Shown here: piece after piece, positions 34,621-43,120 of the stretch
Layout: each line of letters starts with the position of its first letter
How positions within the stretch are numbered: the first letter of the stretch is position 1
NCBI GenBank assembly: GCA_021325365.1
Contig: JAJPHF010000139.1
Span: 69,333 to 133,332 of the forward strand
DNA from: Pseudomonadota bacterium
GTDB lineage: Bacteria > Chloroflexota > UBA6077 > JAJPHF01
Length of the DNA: 64,000 bases
Direction of reading: 5' to 3'
Notes under the pieces: model-generated
Seen by the model: only the letters and a program-made list of their open reading frames with translations
Database searches by the model: none
What the model was told of the DNA's origin: nothing
Translations under genes and position numbers: made by a program

Positions 34621-35475
34621 TCAATCCGTGAACCACACCTCTGGGCCGCCGAAGCCATTGGCGGCGTTCCACTCGATGGTGTCGAAGACCCGGCCGGTGA
34701 TACCCGTCTTCGCATCCTGCTCGGCCAGGAACAACGCCAGCGGGACCACGTGCTCCGGCTTCGCGCCGATGACCTTGGACCCGCCCATCAGCGCGTAGCG
34801 CGCCGAGGTCTTTTCGTCGAAGCCAGTGGTGCGGGCGCCCGTCGGGTTGATGACGTTGACGGCCACGTTCTGCTCCTTCACTTCGTCGGCGAGGTAGCAG
34901 CACATGGCCGTGAGCGCCGCCTTGGCCGACATATAGGGCTGCTCGCGGCTGTTGGGACGCCGCGCGACCCACGACACGCCGTCCCCGTACGGCATAGTGG
35001 TGCCGCCCTTGCTGGAGATGCCGATGATGCTGCCTGATTGCTGCGCGAGCATGGGCCGGATGAACGCGCGCGTGACCTTCAGCGTCCCGAACAGCGACAC
35101 GGCGAACTGCCGCTCCCAGTCGGCGTCCGTGGTCTCCAGGATCGTGATGTCCCCAATCGGGGGGAACTGCGCGCTGGGGAGTAGGGCGGCGTTGTTGATG
35201 AGCACGTCCACGGTCTTGAACTTGTCGATCGTGGCCTGGTACGCCGCGGCGATCTGCTCCACGTTGGTGATGTCGCAGGTCAGCATGAGGGCGTCGTCAC
35301 GGGCCGCAAGCTCCCGATAGAAGCGGTCGTCGGCATCGTTCGAGGCGCCGGACGGCGCCCAGGAGAGGTCGAGCGCCGCGACCTTGGCGCCCCTGGCGAG
35401 GAACGCTTGCACGTACGCGCGGCCCATGCCGCGGGCCCCGCCCGTGACCACGACCACCTTGTCTTGAAGTGCCAT
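34621..35475 (-). CDS. Short-chain dehydrogenase/reductase
   Basis: ATG 35475 follows GGAGGAG; the frame continues upstream to 35631 without support. The protein has the NAD(P) motif TGGARGMG, the NNAA motif, a Ser in IIGISSKGG and the catalytic YMSAK. Together these give a classical SDR of 284 residues. An insertion with Trp and Arg (WVARRPNSREQP) lies just before the catalytic Tyr. The substrate is unknown. The next gene upstream encodes an XRE regulator, which may control it. Confidence 0.88.
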   Translation of the reverse strand: MALQDKVVVVTGGARGMGRAYVQAFLARGAKVAALDLSWAPSGASNDADDRFYRELAARDDALMLTCDITNVEQIAAAYQATIDKFKTVDVLINNAALLPSAQFPPIGDITILETTDADWERQFAVSLFGTLKVTRAFIRPMLAQQSGSIIGISSKGGTTMPYGDGVSWVARRPNSREQPYMSAKAALTAMCCYLADEVKEQNVAVNVINPTGARTTGFDEKTSARYALMGGSKVIGAKPEHVVPLALFLAEQDAKTGITGRVFDTIEWNAANGFGGPEVWFTD

Positions 35476-35684
35476 TACTCCTCCGGTAGTAGTAGCATGT
35501 GCCAACCGTCTGGTTTCGCCGTGACGCGCTCCGCTGTAGCGGTGGAGGGCGATTCCCGTAGTCGACGTGCCGCCAAGCGAGCCGGCATTGCCCAGACCGC
35601 GCTGGCCGCGGGCCGGCTTCGCCTGCTCCACGGTAGCGACTCGCCGAGTGATTCACCAACCATCGCAGCCGGCATTAGCCAGGC

Positions 35685-35720
35685 GCCAGGGAGCGATTGT
35701 TGGGGTAGTCTGACTACCTG
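35685..35720. repeat. Dispersed 36-bp repeat, copy A
   Basis: It matches 51015-51050 at 30 of 36 positions, from GCCAGGGAGCG to CTACCTG. It contains the near-palindrome GGTAGTCTGACTACC and overlaps the stop codon of the XRE/MmyB gene. Confidence 0.5.
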
Positions 35721-36616
35721 GCGGTGGCCCCGGCGCCTGTTGGTGAGCTAGCGTGGATGCCCCCCTCGGCGCGACGAGCCAGGATCAGGCGCTCGATCTT
35801 GCCAGGCGTGTCGTCGTCGGGGAGCGGCGTGTAGACCTGGATTTTGTGTTCGGGGTTGTCTTGCGAGTGCAGCACGAGCCGCTCGACGGCGAGGCGCCCC
35901 GCGCGCGGATGAAAGATGTGCGTGGAGCCCGGGCGGTAGAGCCGAACGTCGTGTTGCTGCCACCACGCGCGGAACTCCGGGCTGGCCGCTTCGAGCCGCT
36001 CCAGTAGCTCCGCAAACATGGTGTCGCCCGCGTAGTGCGCCGCAGTGGCGCGGAAGTCCGACAGCCAGCGGCGCGCCACGTTCCCCCAGTCGCGGAACAG
36101 GCGCTGGAAGCGCCGGCTCGTGAAGATGAGCCAGAGGCTGTTGCGCTCGTCCGCGGGCACGGTGCTGAACTCGAAGACCGCGTCCGCGGCCTCGTTCCAG
36201 GCGAGTATGTCGTCGCGGCGGCCACGGACGAACGCCGGGCTGACCAGCAGCCCGGCGAGCATCCGTTGAACGAGCGGGCTGACGGCTTCCTCGGCTGGCC
36301 GCGCGGGGGCTTCCCGCCGCGCGAGGGTGAGCAGGTACGCTTGCTCGTCCGCGTTCAGGCGCAGCGCCCGGCCAATGCTTTCCAGCACCTGGACCGACGG
36401 GTGGATGTCGCGCCCCTGCTCCAGCCAGGTGTACCAGGGCTCGCTGACGCCGGCGAGCGACGCGACCTCGTTCCGGCGCAGCCCCGGGGTATTCCGGCGG
36501 AACCCCGTGGGCAGCCCGACCTCGGCGGGCGTGAGCCGCGCCCGGCGCGTGCGCAGGAAGTCCGCGAGCTCCTGCCGACGCTGGAGCGCCCGCGGCGCGC
36601 CGCGCGCGTCTTGCAT
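35714..36616 (-). CDS. XRE regulator with MmyB-like ligand-binding domain
   Basis: ATG 36616 has GGAG upstream. The N-terminal domain (about residues 10-90) is an XRE helix-turn-helix with TPGLRRNEVASLAGVSEPWYTWLEQGRD, the form typical of MmyB-type regulators. The remaining ~190 residues match the MmyB-like ligand-binding domain, including ILAWNEAADAVF, NSLWLIFTSRRF and HPRAGRLAVERLVLHSQDNPE. Such regulators often control an adjacent SDR or oxidoreductase, here the gene at 34621 or the divergent hydrolase at 36930. Confidence 0.88.
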   Translation of the reverse strand: MQDARGAPRALQRRQELADFLRTRRARLTPAEVGLPTGFRRNTPGLRRNEVASLAGVSEPWYTWLEQGRDIHPSVQVLESIGRALRLNADEQAYLLTLARREAPARPAEEAVSPLVQRMLAGLLVSPAFVRGRRDDILAWNEAADAVFEFSTVPADERNSLWLIFTSRRFQRLFRDWGNVARRWLSDFRATAAHYAGDTMFAELLERLEAASPEFRAWWQQHDVRLYRPGSTHIFHPRAGRLAVERLVLHSQDNPEHKIQVYTPLPDDDTPGKIERLILARRAEGGIHASSPTGAGATAR

Positions 36617-36929
36617 CGTCGTGCTCTCCTTTCCGGCTACCGTGGTACCCGAAGAGGGGACGTTGAGACCCAATTTTGTCCCGTTAGGAATAGTTCTCGC
36701 AAATAGCTCGCTCCGCGCGCCGGGAGCAGCGCGGGCAGCGCCCGCTGAGACGTTTGCCCTGATAGTCGCGCTACCTGTTGGCCCGGGCCCGGGCGGCCGT
36801 ATAGTTGCACTGGCGCGCGCGTGCCCGTCTGCCGCGGAGGGAGGGCCCCGGCGCCGCGTGCGCCCGGCGCGGCGGAGCCGGCGCTACGCCCAGCGGGCGA
36901 CCCCGCCGGCTCAGGATAAACGAGGGCAG
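36617..36929. other. Divergent intergenic region, 313 bp
   Basis: It separates the XRE/MmyB regulator from the alpha/beta hydrolase. A weak TTGAGA (36663-36668) lies 17 bp from AGGAAT, which is too poor to call. The right half is very GC-rich. No repeat or RNA was seen. Confidence 0.35.
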
Positions 36930-37622
36930 ATGGCCACGTACCTGCTCATTCATGGGGCGAATCAGGGGGGATGGATCTGGAAGCCCGTGGCGGCCCGGCT
37001 GCGCGCCGCCGGCCACGTGGTGTATCACCCCAGCCTGGATGGCTGCGCGGAGCGCAGCCATGCCGTCCGGCCGGGCATCACGCTGGATAGCCAGGGCACG
37101 GAGATCGCCGGACTACTGTTCTATGACGACCTGACCGAGGTCATCCTCGTGGCGACCAGCGTCGGCGGGATGGTGGCCGCGCGCGCGGCCGAGCTAGCGC
37201 CGGGACGCATTCGGCGCCTGGTGTTTATCGACGCCATCGTCCCCACGCCCGGCGAGTCCGTCTCGGTGGTCCTGAACCGCCCCCCCTGGGACCCGGGCGA
37301 GCTCGTCCACGGCGTCTCGCCCGAACAGGCGCGCGAGCAGGTATTTGCGGAGCTGGAGCCGGGCCTGCGCGCGTGGGCGGCGGCGCGCTACACGCGCCAG
37401 CCGCGCGCGCCCCACGAGGAGCCCGTCGACCTGCGGGCGTTCTGGGCGGCGCGCTGGCTGGTGGACGTGCTGCGCTGCCGCCAGAGCCCGCGGCCGCCGG
37501 AGGCCCATCAACGGCGCACGGCCGAGCGGCTGGGCGGGCGCTATCAGGAGATCGACGCCGGGCATTACCCGATGCTCTCGCACGCCGACGAGCTAGCCGC
37601 CTATCTCCTGGCGATGGCCTGA
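36930..37622 (+). CDS. Alpha/beta hydrolase (methylesterase/hydroxynitrile-lyase-like)
   Basis: The product of 230 residues starts MATYLLIHGANQGGWIWKP, the oxyanion-loop pattern of the plant-type salicylate esterase branch. The nucleophile elbow reads ATSVGG, so the first Gly of GxSxG is replaced. The final His lies in AGHYPMLSH. It may still be active, since some members vary here. It directly precedes the solute-binding gene at 37628 with a 5-bp gap, which suggests an operon. Confidence 0.82.
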   Translation: MATYLLIHGANQGGWIWKPVAARLRAAGHVVYHPSLDGCAERSHAVRPGITLDSQGTEIAGLLFYDDLTEVILVATSVGGMVAARAAELAPGRIRRLVFIDAIVPTPGESVSVVLNRPPWDPGELVHGVSPEQAREQVFAELEPGLRAWAAARYTRQPRAPHEEPVDLRAFWAARWLVDVLRCRQSPRPPEAHQRRTAERLGGRYQEIDAGHYPMLSHADELAAYLLAMA

Positions 37623-37627
37623 ACGTG

Positions 37628-38878
37628 ATGGAAGAGCTGTGGGCAAGCCGTCCGCGGCCGCATGGCCGCGAGGAGACAGTTGCGACGTCCGATTCGCGTC
37701 GGCGCCACCTGCCGGCGCTCGACCGGCGCGCCTTCCTGCGGACACTGGCCGTGGGGGGCGCCGGCCTGCTCGCCGGCTGCCAGGGGGCGCCGACGCCACG
37801 GCCCGCGGGCGCGCCCACCGTCGGCCCGGGGGGTGCCCCATCCACCGCCAGCGCCCCCGCCGACTGGGACGCGCTCGTCGCCGCCGCGAAGCAGGAGGGC
37901 CAGCTCGTCCTCCACGGACCGCCCAATCCCGACACCCGGCAGATGGTCCCAGAGGCGTTCACGCGCCGCTTCGGCATCCCCGTCGAGTACAACGCGGTGC
38001 GCACGAACGAGCTAGCGGCGAAGATGGTGGCGGAGAAGCAGGCCGGGCTGGTCACGGTCGACGTGATGATGATCGGCCTCGGCACCTTTGCCGATGTCCT
38101 CTATCCCAACGGTATGCTGGCCGACGTGCGCTCCGCGCTGATTTTGCCCGAGGTGACCGACCCCACCGTCTGGTTGATGGAGCCGGCCGACCTCTTCCTC
38201 GACCCGGAGCACACCCGGCTAATGCGGCTCTTCTACACGGCCACCTGCCCCCTGGCGATCAACCGCGACTACGCCGACCCCGCGCTCATCAAGAGCGCGC
38301 AGGACCTGCTGCGGCCAGAGCTTAAGGGGAAACTCTCCGCCGAGGACCCGACCGTCTCCGGCTCGGGCGCGAATACCGCGACCCACCTCTACCTGCTCTT
38401 CGGCGAGGACTTCGTCCGCCGCCTATACCTCGACCAGGCGGTCACCACCCGGGACTACCGCCAGCGGGCCGACTGGCTCGTGCGGGGCACGCAGCCGATC
38501 GCGCTCTTCATGAACGCCCCCGACATCGACCGCGCCCAGAAGGACGGCTTCCCAGTCGACGTCGTGCGGACGCTGCCCGACCTGCCGGGCACGACCAGCT
38601 CCACCTTCGGCGTGGTCGGGCTGATCGACGGCGGCCCGCACGCGAACGCGGCGCGGGTATTCGTCAACTGGATCGCCAGCCGCGAGGGCCTGGAGGTCTT
38701 CAGCCGCGCGGAGCGGGTCCCCGGCACCCGCAAAGACCTGGACTACGCGCAGTGGGTCCCGGAGTACACGATCCCCCTGCCCGGGGTGAATTACCTGGAC
38801 ACCTACACCTGGGACTTCAAGGCCAACACGCAGCCGGCCGCCGCGGCGAAGGTGAAGGAGATTCTCGCGGGCCGCTAG
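37628..38878 (+). CDS. Tat-exported solute-binding lipoprotein (iron/Fbp-type ABC)
   Basis: The N-terminus carries a twin-arginine signal (RRAFLRTLAVGGAGLLAGC) with a lipobox LAGC, then a Pro-rich linker. The mature part resembles extracellular solute-binding family 1 proteins of the Fbp/Afu group (KQEGQLVLHG, FGIPVEYN, LRPELKGKLSAEDP). No permease or ATPase lies beside it; the permease at 51205 is broken. It could bind an organic acid or metal chelate. Confidence 0.85.
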   Translation: MEELWASRPRPHGREETVATSDSRRRHLPALDRRAFLRTLAVGGAGLLAGCQGAPTPRPAGAPTVGPGGAPSTASAPADWDALVAAAKQEGQLVLHGPPNPDTRQMVPEAFTRRFGIPVEYNAVRTNELAAKMVAEKQAGLVTVDVMMIGLGTFADVLYPNGMLADVRSALILPEVTDPTVWLMEPADLFLDPEHTRLMRLFYTATCPLAINRDYADPALIKSAQDLLRPELKGKLSAEDPTVSGSGANTATHLYLLFGEDFVRRLYLDQAVTTRDYRQRADWLVRGTQPIALFMNAPDIDRAQKDGFPVDVVRTLPDLPGTTSSTFGVVGLIDGGPHANAARVFVNWIASREGLEVFSRAERVPGTRKDLDYAQWVPEYTIPLPGVNYLDTYTWDFKANTQPAAAAKVKEILAGR

Positions 38879-38879
38879 A

Positions 38880-39047
38880 GGGCCGCGGCGGGCGTTCTAC
38901 GGGCGGAACCCCGAACCGGGAGGACGAGCGACGGGCGGCGGCCTGGCACGCATCCGGACGGGCGTGGCGGGCAACCTGATCAGCCAGGACGACCAGCGGC
39001 GCAAGCTGGAGCGCGTGGTCGAGACGGCGCGCCGGGCGTGGGGCTAG
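38880..39047 (+). other. Coding-like tail of unknown origin
   Basis: After the lipoprotein stop, one plus-strand frame reads RTGVAGNLISQDDQRRKLE to a stop at 39045-39047. It looks like the C-terminus of a lost protein. No family could be assigned. Confidence 0.3.
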
Positions 39048-39064
39048 CAGCCCGCTCGGGGCGC

Positions 39065-40231
39065 TTACTTTAGGACCTCGCTGGTCAGCTCCAGCGCGCG
39101 CACGCGGACCGGGAGCAGCGCCTCGTCCTGGTGGGGCACGTACGTGTCCCACTCCGCCGGGTCGGGCTGCATTTCAGGCACGGAGGATGGCACGTCGGTG
39201 CGGCGGCTGCTGTCCCCGGTCGCCTGGGTGAGCGCCTGCTGCGCGCGCTGCGTCATGAGCCAGTTGCTGAACACTTTGGCGGCGTTCGGGTGCGGCGGCT
39301 GGCTGAGCGCCTGGATGCCGCCCGAGCCGATGGAGAGGGGCACCGCCTCGGTGCGCAGCGGCTCCACGTTCTTGCCGAGGCCTTCCTGCTGGAACACGAG
39401 CAGGTCCGAGTGGCGCAGCCCGATCGCGAGCGGGTAGCGGCCCCGCACGACCCACTCGGCCACCTGCCGGTTGTCGTTGGAGACCACCAGGTCCTGACTC
39501 AGCAGGTCGCGCAAGTACTGCTCGCCGTGGACCTTCAAGAACGTGGCGAGCGCGGCCAGCGTGGCGCCGCCCCGCGGGTCCTGGATCACGATCTTGCCCT
39601 TCCACTTGGGGTCGAGCAGGTCGCGCTCGGTGCGCACGTCGGGCGCCTGGTCGCGGTTCACGAAGACGATGGGCGCCAGCGTCGCTAGAAACCCGGGGAT
39701 GAAGCGCCGCTCCTTGTCGGCGAAGATGCTGTCGTAGCCGCCGAACCACTTGCTGTCGTCCACCACGTCCGGGAGCACGAGGAGCGAGCGCGCCGGCTCG
39801 AACATGCCCTCGTCCTTCGCGGCGAACACCTGGGGGTCGGTCCCGCCGACGCGCACGTCCCAGAGGTACTGCCCGCCCGCGCGCTCGCGGCTCACGCGCG
39901 GGAAGAAGTCGCGCGAGTTGGCCCCCGTGTACTCGACCGGGATCTCCGGGTACTCCTTCTGGAAGGCGGTTAGCTGCTCGCGCCAGACGGCGTTGGCCGG
40001 GCCGGAGACGACGACTTTGCCCTCCCGCTTGGCTGCGGCCACCGTCTCGTCCCAGTCGGCGGGCCCCGGCGCGCTGGCCGAGGGGGCTGGCGGCGCCGGC
40101 TGGCTGCCGCTGGGCCGCGCGGGCGAGCCGGTGCTCGGGCCGGCAGCCGGGCCGCAGGCCGCCAGCAGCGCGGCCGCCAGTCCTAGTAAGAACAGCCGAC
40201 CGAGCGGCAAATGGGTGGCCCGACGCGGCAT
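39065..40231 (-). CDS. Solute-binding lipoprotein (Fbp-type ABC)
   Basis: ATG 40231 follows GGAGG; the frame extends upstream to 40258 into the UbiD gene. The signal peptide has the lipobox LLAACG. The mature part begins after a Ser/Pro/Ala linker with DWDETVAAAKREGKVVVSG and continues with the fold of Fe(III)-type binding proteins. It is related to the protein at 37628 but faces the other way. Its start overlaps the end of the UbiD gene, which suggests that uptake and decarboxylation are linked. Confidence 0.87.
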   Translation of the reverse strand: MPRRATHLPLGRLFLLGLAAALLAACGPAAGPSTGSPARPSGSQPAPPAPSASAPGPADWDETVAAAKREGKVVVSGPANAVWREQLTAFQKEYPEIPVEYTGANSRDFFPRVSRERAGGQYLWDVRVGGTDPQVFAAKDEGMFEPARSLLVLPDVVDDSKWFGGYDSIFADKERRFIPGFLATLAPIVFVNRDQAPDVRTERDLLDPKWKGKIVIQDPRGGATLAALATFLKVHGEQYLRDLLSQDLVVSNDNRQVAEWVVRGRYPLAIGLRHSDLLVFQQEGLGKNVEPLRTEAVPLSIGSGGIQALSQPPHPNAAKVFSNWLMTQRAQQALTQATGDSSRRTDVPSSVPEMQPDPAEWDTYVPHQDEALLPVRVRALELTSEVLK

Positions 40232-40244
40232 CAGGTTCCTCCGG

Positions 40245-41696
40245 CTAGCCCAAGCCATACTCGTGCCAGCGCGCGCGGACTCTCTGCCGCAGCTCGGGCG
40301 AGGTCGTGGCCACGGGTGGGTCCGCGGTCTCGCCGGCGCCCGGGCCCCACTCCATCTCCGGCTTGTTGCGGAACGTGGCGTCGATCACCAGCATCGGCAC
40401 CGCGCCGTAGCGCCCCGCGCGCACTTCCTGGACCTTGAGGTCCTTGTCGGGGCGCACGGCCAGCGTGAAGCGCCAGAACAGGTCGCCCGGATCGCGAATC
40501 TCCGCATCCTCGTCCACGATCACGAGCCAGTTCGGCTTGACCAGCAGGTACGACTCGCTCGGCATGGCGACCACGGCGTCCACGATGCGCTGCACGTCGT
40601 CCGGCTGGCGCACCCGGGCGGACACGACCGTGAGGGGACGGTTGCCCGTCCGCGGGTGTACGTACACGTCGCGCACGATGTCCAGCTTCGAGCGCAGGTA
40701 GCTCTTGGTCGCGGCCCCGGTCAGGAACTTGGGATAGTCCATGAGCGGCCGACAGGTCATGCCGTAGTTGATTGGATTCCTGCGGTGCGTGATGCAGTTG
40801 ACCTGCATGAGCAGCGCGCACTCGGAGGCCGCGTAGATGTCGGCGTTCTCGCCCCAGGGCCCCTCGGCCGTGCGCCGGTCGCGCAGCACCTCGCCCTCGA
40901 TAACGATCTCCGCCCACGCCGGCACGAGCAGGTCGTTCGTCACGCACTTCACGACCTCGAGCGGCTCCCCGAGCCACGCGCCGGCCACCGCGTATTCCGC
41001 GTGCCCGTTATCCGGCACCGTGACGGCCTGGGCCGTGGCGTAGGTGAGCATCGGGTCCATCCCGATGGCGAGGGCGATGGGCGCGTTCTGGCCCTGCTGC
41101 TCCCACTTCAGCACCTGGTAAGCGCCGCCCTTGCGTCTGGTGTTCGGATCGGGCTTCGTGCCGACCGGGTAGTTGCCGTTGGCGACCGAGATGTGGTTCC
41201 GGTCGAGGATCATGCAGCGGTACATCCCGCTGTTGATGGCGCCGGTTTCGGGGTCGGCGGTGATGACGCCCGCGGCCGTGCCGATGTAGGGTCCCCCGTC
41301 CTGCTCGTGCCAGATCGGCGTCGGGATAGAGTAGACGTCGACGGTGTCGCCGGTCTGCACGACCTCCTGGCAGACGGCGGCGTCGGCCGCCCGGGGGGCG
41401 AGCGGGTTCGCCTTGCCCTGGTGGATGACGTCGACGATGGCCTCGTCGTCCGGCGCGGTGTTGAAGGCGAGCGCGACCTGCTCGGTCGTGGACATGACGT
41501 TCACGACCAGCCGCTTCCCCGGATGGCCCTTGATGTTCTCGAACAGGAGGCCGGGGCCGCCAGCGTCCAGCGACAGCGCGGCGATGGCGCCGATCTCGTG
41601 CTTGAGATCGACTTCCGCCCTAACGTGGCGCAGCAGGCCGTGCTGCTCCAGCAGCGCCAGATAGCCGCGCAGGTCCTTGTAGCCAACCCGTCCCAT
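40245..41696 (-). CDS. UbiD-family prenylated-FMN decarboxylase
   Basis: The 483-residue product starts at an ATG 7 nt after GAGGAG. UbiD landmarks include IPTPIWHEQDGGPYIGTAAG, NSGMYRCMI, AWAEIVIEGEV and the active-site loop AEGPWGE. Downstream of that loop, the usual GYY is replaced by NADIYAA. UbiD enzymes decarboxylate aromatic or alpha,beta-unsaturated acids using prenylated FMN. No UbiX (flavin prenyltransferase) is present in the window. A second UbiD is at 55135. Confidence 0.9.
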   Translation of the reverse strand: MGRVGYKDLRGYLALLEQHGLLRHVRAEVDLKHEIGAIAALSLDAGGPGLLFENIKGHPGKRLVVNVMSTTEQVALAFNTAPDDEAIVDVIHQGKANPLAPRAADAAVCQEVVQTGDTVDVYSIPTPIWHEQDGGPYIGTAAGVITADPETGAINSGMYRCMILDRNHISVANGNYPVGTKPDPNTRRKGGAYQVLKWEQQGQNAPIALAIGMDPMLTYATAQAVTVPDNGHAEYAVAGAWLGEPLEVVKCVTNDLLVPAWAEIVIEGEVLRDRRTAEGPWGENADIYAASECALLMQVNCITHRRNPINYGMTCRPLMDYPKFLTGAATKSYLRSKLDIVRDVYVHPRTGNRPLTVVSARVRQPDDVQRIVDAVVAMPSESYLLVKPNWLVIVDEDAEIRDPGDLFWRFTLAVRPDKDLKVQEVRAGRYGAVPMLVIDATFRNKPEMEWGPGAGETADPPVATTSPELRQRVRARWHEYGLG

Positions 41697-41817
41697 GGTA
41701 CGGCTCCTCAGTTCGTCAGTGGCAACAGGCTCCCAGAAGCGGGCGGACGGAGGACGGTCTACCCGCGCGGGCCTGGGCCTGGCTGCGTGCGGCGCGCTCG
41801 CGGCAGCGCGCCGGGTC

Positions 41818-43020
41818 TCATGCTGGTACTGGACACTGGTGCGACAGGACGATCTCCTTCCGCTGGCGCGCGGACTCGTAGATGGCGACCGTGGCCTCCA
41901 GCGTCGCCATGCCCCATTCGCCGCTCGGGAAGACCGGGCGGTCCTCGATAATCGCGTTGTACATCTCGTTCATCTCGGCCACGCGGGCGGGCTCGGACCC
42001 CGCTAGCGAGATCTCGCGCCGCCCGTCGTCGCCGTAGATGAGGAGTCCGTCCGGGGACTGGCGTATGTCCCCCTTCTCGCAGCTCACGAGCGTGAGGCCA
42101 AAGAACGGCTGCCGCCGCGGTATCTTCAGGTCGAAGTGCGAGTAGGCGCCCTCCGCGCGGCCCCCGTACTGCATCGCCGCCTTTAGCTCCGCCTCGTTGC
42201 CGTCGACCGCCGCCTGGGCGATGCGCCGCCGCGACTTGATCGCCTGCTCCGGATCGCGGTTCTGCCCTCCCTCGCCGACCCACCAGTGCAGCTCGCCCGT
42301 GTCGAAGTGCGCGTAGCCGTTGTACACCGCCGTCGCCGGCGTGCCGTCCTCGAACTCCAGGTAGGCGGTGTAAGCACCGTCGCAGGGGCGGCTCGGCACC
42401 CAGTTGCCGACCATGCCGCGCAGGCTGCGGACCATCCCGCCGCCGATGAAGCGGATGATGTCGAGCTGGTGGGGTGCTTGCAGGTACACGGCGCCGCCGC
42501 CCTTCTCGGTGACCAGCTCGTGGGGCATGCGCGGCCGGTAGACCAGGTCCGTGTAGTCCCAGTTGTGGATCATGCCGAGCTGGCCCAGCTCGCCGCTGCG
42601 CACGATCTCGCCCATCTTGCGCACCGGCGCGTCCAGCATCTTCGTGTGGCCCTGCATGAGCCGTACGCCGTTGCGCCGGGCGGCGTCCACCATCGCCTGG
42701 CACTCCGTCACGGTCAGGGCCATCGGCTTCTCGACGATGACGTTCTTCTTGTGCTCGGCCAGCAGGACCACGTGCTCGGCGTGAAACTGGTTCGGCGTGG
42801 AGACGAACACGATGTCGACGTTGCTCTTCGCCAGGTCCTCGACGCTACGGTAGGTCTCGCCCCCGAATTCTGCCGCGAACTTGTCCAGCACCTCGGGGCG
42901 GACGTCGGCGGCTGCCGCGACTTTCAGGTGCGGCAGCAGCTCGAAGGCCGGCAGGACCTGGGTGCTGGCGACGCCCAGTCCCGCGAAGCCAACCCGGAGC
43001 TGGCGCGTTGTCGTAGCCAT
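41818..43020 (-). CDS. Gfo/Idh/MocA oxidoreductase (cis-dihydrodiol-dehydrogenase-like)
   Basis: ATG 43020 follows GGAGGAGG. The N-terminal Rossmann motif GFAGLGVAS, the conserved EKPMALTV and the C-terminal Gfo/Idh domain are complete. In the phthalate 4,5-dioxygenase pathway the dihydrodiol dehydrogenase (Pht4/OphB) belongs to this superfamily, and the next gene upstream encodes a Rieske oxygenase. That role is therefore favoured over sugar oxidation, but the substrate is inferred. Confidence 0.82.
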   Translation of the reverse strand: MATTTRQLRVGFAGLGVASTQVLPAFELLPHLKVAAAADVRPEVLDKFAAEFGGETYRSVEDLAKSNVDIVFVSTPNQFHAEHVVLLAEHKKNVIVEKPMALTVTECQAMVDAARRNGVRLMQGHTKMLDAPVRKMGEIVRSGELGQLGMIHNWDYTDLVYRPRMPHELVTEKGGGAVYLQAPHQLDIIRFIGGGMVRSLRGMVGNWVPSRPCDGAYTAYLEFEDGTPATAVYNGYAHFDTGELHWWVGEGGQNRDPEQAIKSRRRIAQAAVDGNEAELKAAMQYGGRAEGAYSHFDLKIPRRQPFFGLTLVSCEKGDIRQSPDGLLIYGDDGRREISLAGSEPARVAEMNEMYNAIIEDRPVFPSGEWGMATLEATVAIYESARQRKEIVLSHQCPVPA

Positions 43021-43070
43021 GAAATCCTCCTCCGCGGGTGGTGTCAGCTAGTACCTCGCACGGGCAATCG

Positions 43071-43100
43071 GATGTGTGTTGTGGACTCACAACGCACATC
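43071..43100. promoter_or_regulatory. Imperfect 13-bp inverted repeat between Rieske and Gfo/Idh genes
   Basis: GATGTGTGTTGTG (43071-43083) is mirrored by CACAACGCACATC (43088-43100) with one mismatch and a 4-bp spacer. It lies in the 100-bp gap upstream of the oxidoreductase start. It could be an operator or an RNA hairpin. Confidence 0.45.
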
Positions 43101-43120
43101 CATTCACCAGTGACGCACCA

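Noticed and set aside
39750..41951. 733-codon plus-strand ORF
   Set aside because: It is antisense to the solute-binding and UbiD genes; composition is His/Arg/Gly-rich shadow sequence.
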